DNA from: Pseudomonadota bacterium
GTDB taxonomy: Bacteria > Desulfobacterota > Desulfarculia > Desulfarculales > JAHJDS01
Reading direction: 5' to 3'
Length of the DNA stretch: 9,865 bases
Assembly: GCA_018812395.1 (NCBI GenBank)
Contig: JAHJDS010000232.1
Coordinates: 1 to 9,865, forward strand
The notes under the pieces were generated by a model, which worked only from the letters and a program-made list of their open reading frames with translations, was not told where the DNA came from and did not search any database. Positions within the stretch are counted from its first letter, which is position 1. Each line of letters opens with the position of its first letter. Position numbers and translations under genes: made by a program. Shown here piece by piece: positions 5,984-9,865 of this stretch.

Positions 5984-6982
5984 TCAGGCCGCGCCGGGCA
6001 CGAAGTCCGGGGCGCGGACCTCCTCCATGACGATCGCCTCCTCGGGGCAGGTGACCGTGCACAGCCCGCAGCCCATGCACTTGTCGGCCTTGACCCGGCT
6101 GATCGACCCCTCGTCGTCGGTCCAGTCGATGGCGCCGAAATAGCACCGCTCGTGGCACTGGTCGCAGCCGGTGCAGGCGTCCTCGTCGATCACGGCCTTG
6201 AAGCGGCTGGGGTCCACGACGTAGACGCCCTTTTCGATGAGCACGGGCATGGTCTGGCAGCAGCAGGGACAGCAGTTGCAGATGAAGTGATCCACCTCGG
6301 GCCGGTTGATGGTGACGTGGATCAGCCCCGCCTTTTCGGACTCCTCGAGGATGTCCAGGGCCTCCTGCTTGGTGATCTGCCGGCCGGTGCCCCGGGAGAT
6401 GTTGTAGTCGGCCGCCCGGTTGACCTGGAGGCAGTTGTCCAGGGGCCGGTCGCAGTTGTGCATACTTAGGCGGCAGGTGCATTTGGTCACGGCCAGGTTC
6501 GATGACTTCTCGACGATGTCGCGCACGCTCTCGAAGTCGAGGATCTTCTGGCGGGCCTCGACCGAGATCCCGACCGGGATGATCCTGGTGAAGGGCTTGG
6601 CCACGTTCTTCGAGATGGTGGCCGCCAGGTCGTACCATTCCTCGTTCATGAACTCGCGCCACAGGTCCAGAAATTTTCGAGGCGCCTCGGGCCAGAGGAT
6701 GGACGCGTCATGGAACTGGACCAGGTCGCGGCTCATGCGATAGGTCGGCGGGTCGGTCCGGCGGCTGGTAAAGACCAGCCCCTTGCGGAACAGGTCGTCC
6801 AGTCGGCGCTGGACCTCCTCCTCGGGCAGGTTCAGCTTGGCCGCCAAATTCGGCGCCTGGTCGGGCATGGCCAGCAGCAGGTCCGCGTCCGTCTCGTCGG
6901 CCAGCATGGCGAACAGCCGGGCGATCCGTTCCGAGTGTCCCAACATAATTTTTGCGGCCAGGTCCTTGTACCGCAGGTCCAT
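5984..6982 (-). CDS. Winged-helix / cysteine-cluster / 2x[4Fe-4S] ferredoxin-domain protein
   Basis: A 332-residue cytoplasmic iron-sulfur protein with three regions. Residues ~20-90 look like a winged-helix domain (APNLAAKLNLPEEEVQRRLDDLFRKGLVF). Residues ~100-255 hold two cysteine groups: CTCRLSMHNC with C184 (168, 170, 177, 184) and the very dense CNCCPCCC (235-242). The C-terminal ferredoxin domain has two [4Fe-4S] motifs, C270xxC273xxC276xxxC280 and C302xxC305xxC308xxxCP313. In all, 18 cysteines are visible. I recognise the type from anaerobic bacteria but no assigned function. It could be a redox relay to a flavoprotein or an Fe-S-sensing regulator; the HTH does not prove DNA binding. 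The ATG at 6982 follows AGGGGGT by a few bases; the frame stays open upstream, but that extension crosses the divergent promoter region and lacks family character. It is divergent from the racemase-like gene. Confidence 0.87.
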   Translation of the reverse strand: MDLRYKDLAAKIMLGHSERIARLFAMLADETDADLLLAMPDQAPNLAAKLNLPEEEVQRRLDDLFRKGLVFTSRRTDPPTYRMSRDLVQFHDASILWPEAPRKFLDLWREFMNEEWYDLAATISKNVAKPFTRIIPVGISVEARQKILDFESVRDIVEKSSNLAVTKCTCRLSMHNCDRPLDNCLQVNRAADYNISRGTGRQITKQEALDILEESEKAGLIHVTINRPEVDHFICNCCPCCCQTMPVLIEKGVYVVDPSRFKAVIDEDACTGCDQCHERCYFGAIDWTDDEGSISRVKADKCMGCGLCTVTCPEEAIVMEEVRAPDFVPGAA

Positions 6983-7063
6983 GACACCCCCTTTTGCCGT
7001 GTCGTTTTCAGATGCGTCTCGCCTATCAATAGGCCGGGTCGACCCTGGATGTAAATAAAAATA

Positions 7064-7091
7064 TTGACTGAACCTGGTCACGAGGCATGAT
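7064..7091 (+). promoter_or_regulatory. Candidate promoter of the racemase-like gene
   Basis: TTGACT (7064-7069, 5/6) and CATGAT (7086-7091, 4/6) are spaced by 16 bases. If real, the transcript would have a leader of about 205 bases that includes the hairpin at 7177-7226. A closer, unrecognised promoter is possible. Confidence 0.35.
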
Positions 7092-7176
7092 AGGAGACCA
7101 GATTCGACAAAACCCGGAATAGTCATGAGGGTTCGTGACGAGGCGTCGATATCCGAGTCGAAAAGTGAAGTTGGAG

Positions 7177-7226
7177 CCATTTTGGCGCGGAGGCATACTT
7201 GAGAAGTATGTCGAGCACCAAAATGG
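7177..7226. repeat. 50-nt interrupted hairpin, possible dispersed element or leader RNA
   Basis: Outer arms CCATTTTGG (7177-7185) and CCAAAATGG (7218-7226) pair over 9 bp. Inner arms CATACTT (7194-7200) and AAGTATG (7204-7210) pair over 7 bp around a GAG loop. The 8 and 7 bases between the stems form an internal loop that may pair partly. The sequence is more AT-rich than its surroundings and is not followed by a T-run, so it is not an intrinsic terminator. It lies about 80 bases before the racemase start codon. Confidence 0.7.
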
Positions 7227-7290
7227 TGAAACGAGCTTAGCAGGCCGGATAGCGGCGCCGCAGTAGAAGCTTCATGAGTAATCAGGGTTA

Positions 7291-7297
7291 AAGGAGG
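7291..7297 (+). promoter_or_regulatory. Ribosome-binding site deciding the racemase start
   Basis: AAGGAGG at 7291-7297 is near-perfect and lies seven bases before GTG 7305. A TTG at 7299 in the same frame is too close to it to be the start. Confidence 0.85.
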
Positions 7298-7304
7298 TTT
7301 GAAC

Positions 7305-8411
7305 GTGGACGCACCCCTGGCTGGACTGAAAGTGCTGGACCTGACCATGAACCTGCCCGGCCCCTTATGCACCTACTATCTGGCCCAGCTCGGGGCCGAG
7401 GTGGTCAAGGTCGAGAACCCTCTCACCGGCGGCGACACCATGCGGATGGCCTTTGTCGGCACGGGCGGGGAGGACTCGCCCCGGTTCGTGACCTTAAACC
7501 GGGGCAAGAAGAGCATCACCCTCAACTTGAAAACCGACGATGGACAAGCCTCATTCCGCGCCCTGTTAAATGAATACGACGTCCTGGTCGAGGGTTTTAG
7601 GCCCGGGGTGATGGCCTCGTTCGGCCTGGACTACGCGTCGCTGCGCGACGAATTTCCGGGGCTGATCTACGTCTCGATCTCGGGCTACGGCCAGGACGGC
7701 CCGCGGCGGCTGCAGGCCGGGCACGACATCGGTTACTGCGCTGTCAGCGGGGCCTTGTCCATGAACGGCGATCCGGACACCGGCCGGATCACGGTCCCGG
7801 CGATTCAGGCCGCGGACGTGAGCGGCGGGTCGTTCGCCGCCCTGACCGGTCTGCTGACGGCCATCATCGCCCGCCAGGCCACCGGCCAGGGGACGTACGT
7901 GGACGTGGCCATGACCGACGGCCTGTTCCCGCTGATGTTCGTCTCGGCCGCCGGGGCCCTGCTCTCCGGCGAGGAGGCCCGGCCCGGCGGGGGTATGCTG
8001 ACCGGTCGGTTTCCGTGCTACCAAATCTATCCCTCCTCGGACGGCCGGTACGTCACCCTCGGGGCGCTCGAGCCCCACTTCTGGGTCAATTTTTGTAAGG
8101 CCCTGGAGCGCGACGACCTGATCAGCCGCCAGTTCGATCCCGAGGCCATTCCGGAAGTGACCGAGATTTTCAACAACCAAGACGTGGACTTCTGGTTCGA
8201 CTTTTCGCGCCGGGTGGACTGCTGTCTGGAGGTGGTGCTGAGCCTGGACGAGGCCCTGGAATCAGACTATCATCGCCACCGGCCGAACCTGGAGCGGATC
8301 GAAGAAAAAACGGGCCGGCCGGGCCTGCATTTGCACCTGCCGTTTAGGCTGGGCGGTTATGAGGAGCCCAAGGGCCGGCCCGCCCCCAAATTGGGGGAGC
8401 ACAACGAATAG
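7305..8411 (+). CDS. CaiB/BaiF-family acyl-CoA enzyme, alpha-methylacyl-CoA racemase type
   Basis: A 368-residue cytoplasmic protein of the class III CoA-transferase superfamily. Family features are LAGLKVLDLT near the start, LAQLGAEVVKVENP (26-39), LNRGKKSITLNLK (64-76), VLVEGFRPGVM (93-103) and ISGYGQDGP (125-133). The catalytic-site pattern is that of the racemase branch: AGHDIGY with His140/Asp141, AADVSGGS with Asp171, and GALEPHFW with Glu256, which correspond to the His, Asp and Glu positions I recall for Mycobacterium MCR. A true CoA transferase would use the Asp at the equivalent of 171 as nucleophile, so a transferase role is the alternative. The C-terminal region has VLSLDEALES followed by a His/Arg-rich segment. 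The natural substrate is unknown; branched-chain or other 2-methylacyl-CoA is the family default. The gene is monocistronic, divergent from the Fe-S gene, and convergent with the flavodoxin. Confidence 0.88.
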   Translation: MDAPLAGLKVLDLTMNLPGPLCTYYLAQLGAEVVKVENPLTGGDTMRMAFVGTGGEDSPRFVTLNRGKKSITLNLKTDDGQASFRALLNEYDVLVEGFRPGVMASFGLDYASLRDEFPGLIYVSISGYGQDGPRRLQAGHDIGYCAVSGALSMNGDPDTGRITVPAIQAADVSGGSFAALTGLLTAIIARQATGQGTYVDVAMTDGLFPLMFVSAAGALLSGEEARPGGGMLTGRFPCYQIYPSSDGRYVTLGALEPHFWVNFCKALERDDLISRQFDPEAIPEVTEIFNNQDVDFWFDFSRRVDCCLEVVLSLDEALESDYHRHRPNLERIEEKTGRPGLHLHLPFRLGGYEEPKGRPAPKLGEHNE

Positions 8412-8477
8412 CCGCATCCGTCCTACACAGAAAAATGACCGTGCGCCGGAGACGCCTGGACTTCCTACAGCAAAAGC

Positions 8478-8517
8478 GGCCGGCCCGAAAAATTGAGTGC
8501 GGGCCGGCCTTGTTTTT
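8478..8517. terminator. Bidirectional terminator between the racemase and flavodoxin genes
   Basis: GGCCGGCCCG (8478-8487) pairs perfectly with CGGGCCGGCC (8500-8509) across a 12-base loop. On the plus strand it is followed by TTGTTTTT; on the minus strand by GCTTTT. It lies 66 bases past the racemase stop and 33 bases past the flavodoxin stop, so it can serve both convergent genes. Confidence 0.88.
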
Positions 8518-8549
8518 AGGCTATGCGTGGCGTTTAGACGGGCGGTGGA

Positions 8550-8996
8550 TCAGCCCCCGGCCTCTTGGACCAGGTTTTTGCCGTAATCCTGGCAGGCCTT
8601 GATGCCGTCGGGCGTGTCGATCTGATCCTCCAGCATGTTGAGCGAACCCAGGCTGGTCATCGTCATCTTGAAGACGTACTCCATGGTGTCGGCCACCAGC
8701 CCCGGGGCGTCGCCGCTGTGGGTGTAAGAACCAAAAGCCCCGGCCGGCTTGCCGGCCAGGCCCGCCCTCTGGACCATGAACAACCAGGTCTTCATCGTCC
8801 CGATCATGTCCCGGTGATAGGTCGGCGAGCCAAAGGCGTAGGCATCAAAGCCCTGCAAATCGTCCTCGCTCTTGAGTTCGGCGATCTTCTTGACCACCGC
8901 CTGGCCGCCGGCGAGGCGCACGCCCTCGGCCAGGTAGTTGGCCATCTTCTCGGTGTGACCGGTGCGGCTGTCAAAGGCGATCAGGACCTTGCTCAT
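8550..8996 (-). CDS. Flavodoxin family protein
   Basis: A 148-residue FMN-binding electron carrier. The phosphate-binding loop is SRTGHT (10-15), after the beta strand KVLIAFD. The second loop is GSPTYH (56-61) and the third GSYTHSGDAPG (89-99); the latter resembles the flavodoxin domain of A-type flavoproteins (FprA) more than classical short flavodoxins. Length is normal for a free-standing flavodoxin. The ATG at 8996 has AGGAGG about seven bases upstream. The gene is single, with a convergent terminator shared with the racemase gene. Electron partners are unknown; the neighbouring Fe-S and QueG-like proteins are candidates only by location. Confidence 0.93.
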   Translation of the reverse strand: MSKVLIAFDSRTGHTEKMANYLAEGVRLAGGQAVVKKIAELKSEDDLQGFDAYAFGSPTYHRDMIGTMKTWLFMVQRAGLAGKPAGAFGSYTHSGDAPGLVADTMEYVFKMTMTSLGSLNMLEDQIDTPDGIKACQDYGKNLVQEAGG

Positions 8997-9312
8997 AAGT
9001 CGGCCTCCTGTCAGGGGGTGAACCCGGAACGATCAGGTTCAGCTCATGTTGTCAGTGGAAAATCATCCCCGCCGGCCTCCTCCGCTTGTCCGGCCGCGAT
9101 TTCCGTTAATTGTACCGTGGTTAAGAATGTTTTACCAGACAGGGTGTCATAAATAGCCGCCGGCCGGGCCGCCCGCGCCCGTCGCCGCCCCTGGGAACGA
9201 TCCGGGCCGTGGCCCTGGGTCCGAAAAGGTGGTAAGATCGTCCCGCCATTACCGGTCGGTTTCTGGTCGGGGGCCGGCTCCGGCCGCCACCTGAATCATG
9301 GGGAAAGGACGC
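8997..9312. other. 316-base divergent region between flavodoxin and QueG-like genes
   Basis: No gene is seen. It contains the flavodoxin ribosome-binding site, the inverted repeat at 9019-9041, an AT-rich patch around 9100-9155 likely to hold promoters, and GC-rich runs (9155-9200). On the minus strand TACAAT (9114-9109) is a good -10 for flavodoxin, but the hexamer 17 bases upstream (TGGTAA, 9137-9132) is weak. TAAGAT (9233-9238) could be a plus-strand -10 for the QueG-like gene without a clear -35. Confidence 0.5.
9019..9041. repeat. Inverted repeat in the flavodoxin leader
   Basis: TGAACC (9019-9024) and GGTTCA (9036-9041) form a perfect 6-bp stem with an 11-base loop, just upstream of the flavodoxin ribosome-binding site. 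The minus-strand core GAACC-TGAT-CGTTC resembles the palindrome upstream of the rubredoxin gene, so a common redox regulator is possible; evidence is slight. Confidence 0.4.
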
Positions 9313-9865
9313 ATGTTGACCAAGGGCGAGATCATCGACCGGGCCCGTGAACTCGACTTCGAAGACGTCGGATTCACCACGGCCGAGCCGTTCGAGTCCC
9401 AGCGGGAGGTCCTGGAGTCCCGCCGCGAGGAGTACGCCTGGGCCCAGGAGCGGGGTCTGGACCTGTGGGGCGGCACGGACCCGGGCCGGGTCATGCCCAA
9501 GGCCAGGACGATCATCGTCCTGATGGAGGCCTATTTTCGCCAGAAATTTCCAGCCGTCATGGAGGCCCACTTCGGCCGGTGCTATTTGGACGACGACCGG
9601 GTCACCAAGGACCGGCTGGCGGCCCGGATCAAGGCTTTTCGGACCTTTCTCCGGGATCACGGTGTTGACTCGAAGGTCCCTTTCAACCTGCCCCACCGGC
9701 TGGCCGCGGCTCGGGCGGGCATGGGCACTTTTGGCCAGAACTGCCTGTTCTATTCCCGTCAGGTGGCCCTGGGCGGCTCCTGGGTGCTGCCCGTGGCCGT
9801 GGTGGTGGACCAGGAGTTCGCCCCGGACGAACCCACCTTGGAGGTGGGGTGTCCCGAGTGGTGCA
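9313..9865 (+). CDS. QueG-like (COG1600-type) iron-sulfur protein, partial at 3' end
   Basis: The first 184 residues of a protein that continues past the window edge. Residues 129-143 (RLAAARAGMGTFGQN) and 154-172 (GGSWVLPVAVVVDQEFAPD) match the region of epoxyqueuosine reductase QueG that contains RAG(L/M)G...G(K/Q)N and GSW. C180PEWC184 probably opens a [4Fe-4S] motif whose remaining cysteines lie outside. Against true QueG, the residue at the expected catalytic Asp position, about 12 upstream of ARAG, is not Asp (it falls in KVPFNLP). The N-terminal half also reads differently. So a paralogous reductase or electron carrier is more likely. The ATG at 9313 is preceded by GGGGAAAGGAC, giving a usable though close ribosome-binding site. 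Confidence 0.75.
   Translation, partial: MLTKGEIIDRARELDFEDVGFTTAEPFESQREVLESRREEYAWAQERGLDLWGGTDPGRVMPKARTIIVLMEAYFRQKFPAVMEAHFGRCYLDDDRVTKDRLAARIKAFRTFLRDHGVDSKVPFNLPHRLAAARAGMGTFGQNCLFYSRQVALGGSWVLPVAVVVDQEFAPDEPTLEVGCPEWC

Larger units (their letters stand above)
6983..7304. other. 322-base divergent intergenic region with several symmetric elements
   Basis: This stretch separates two divergent starts and has no credible gene. It contains the symmetric element 7030-7048 (near copy of 4447-4466), an AT-rich patch at 7050-7065 that may hold the -10 of the Fe-S gene (TATTTT, 7063-7058, with no good -35), a plus-strand promoter candidate at 7064-7091, a CTGGTC/GACCAG inverted repeat (7074-7079/7096-7101), and the large hairpin at 7177-7226. 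GTCACGAGGCATGAT (7077-7091) and GTGACGAGGCGTCGAT (7135-7150) are imperfect direct repeats. The racemase ribosome-binding site ends the region. Confidence 0.6.

Noticed and set aside
6983..7372. 130-residue N-terminal extension of the Fe-S protein
   Set aside because: It crosses the divergent intergenic region, its hairpin and the racemase start; composition is unlike the rest of the protein.
1..9865. CRISPR array, insertion sequence, integrase or defence system
   Set aside because: No regularly spaced repeats, terminal inverted repeats with transposase, or known defence domains were seen.

Overview
The window is GC-rich, roughly two thirds G+C by eye, with tightly packed genes. It carries genes typical of a strict or facultative anaerobe: a rubredoxin, a flavodoxin, a cysteine-rich ferredoxin-domain protein and a QueG-like iron-sulfur protein. 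Together with protein sequence style this suggests a Desulfobacterota (deltaproteobacterial) or similar environmental bacterium. That placement is inference. No rRNA, tRNA, IS element, integrase or CRISPR array was seen.

Left part, positions 1-4410, all minus strand: a five-gene operon in which every junction overlaps. In order of transcription it runs: a two-repeat protein of unknown function (best guess DUF5752), a TreT-type trehalose synthase, trehalose-6-phosphate phosphatase OtsB, an MscS-family mechanosensitive channel, and trehalose-6-phosphate synthase OtsA, which runs off the left edge. A good sigma70-like promoter lies at 4494-4522. The operon therefore encodes two independent trehalose routes (NDP-glucose + glucose through TreT, and UDP-glucose + glucose-6-phosphate through OtsA/OtsB) plus a channel that could release solute on hypo-osmotic shock. 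It looks like a self-contained osmoadaptation cassette.

Middle part, 4550-5919, minus strand: a strong intrinsic terminator insulates the operon from a small proline-rich ankyrin-repeat lipoprotein gene upstream. A 372-base stretch without a credible gene follows. Then comes a small rubredoxin with an unusual CX4C first metal-binding knuckle and a perfect palindrome over its putative promoter.

Right part, 5984-9865: a winged-helix/Fe-S/2x[4Fe-4S] protein (minus) is divergent from a CaiB/BaiF-family acyl-CoA enzyme of the alpha-methylacyl-CoA racemase type (plus). The 322 bases between them hold a striking 50-nt interrupted hairpin and other symmetric sequence. The racemase gene converges on a flavodoxin gene (minus) across a bidirectional terminator. 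The flavodoxin is divergent from a partial QueG-like Fe-S protein (plus) that runs off the right edge. The redox genes are separately transcribed; links among them are inferred only from neighbourhood and a few shared intergenic motifs.
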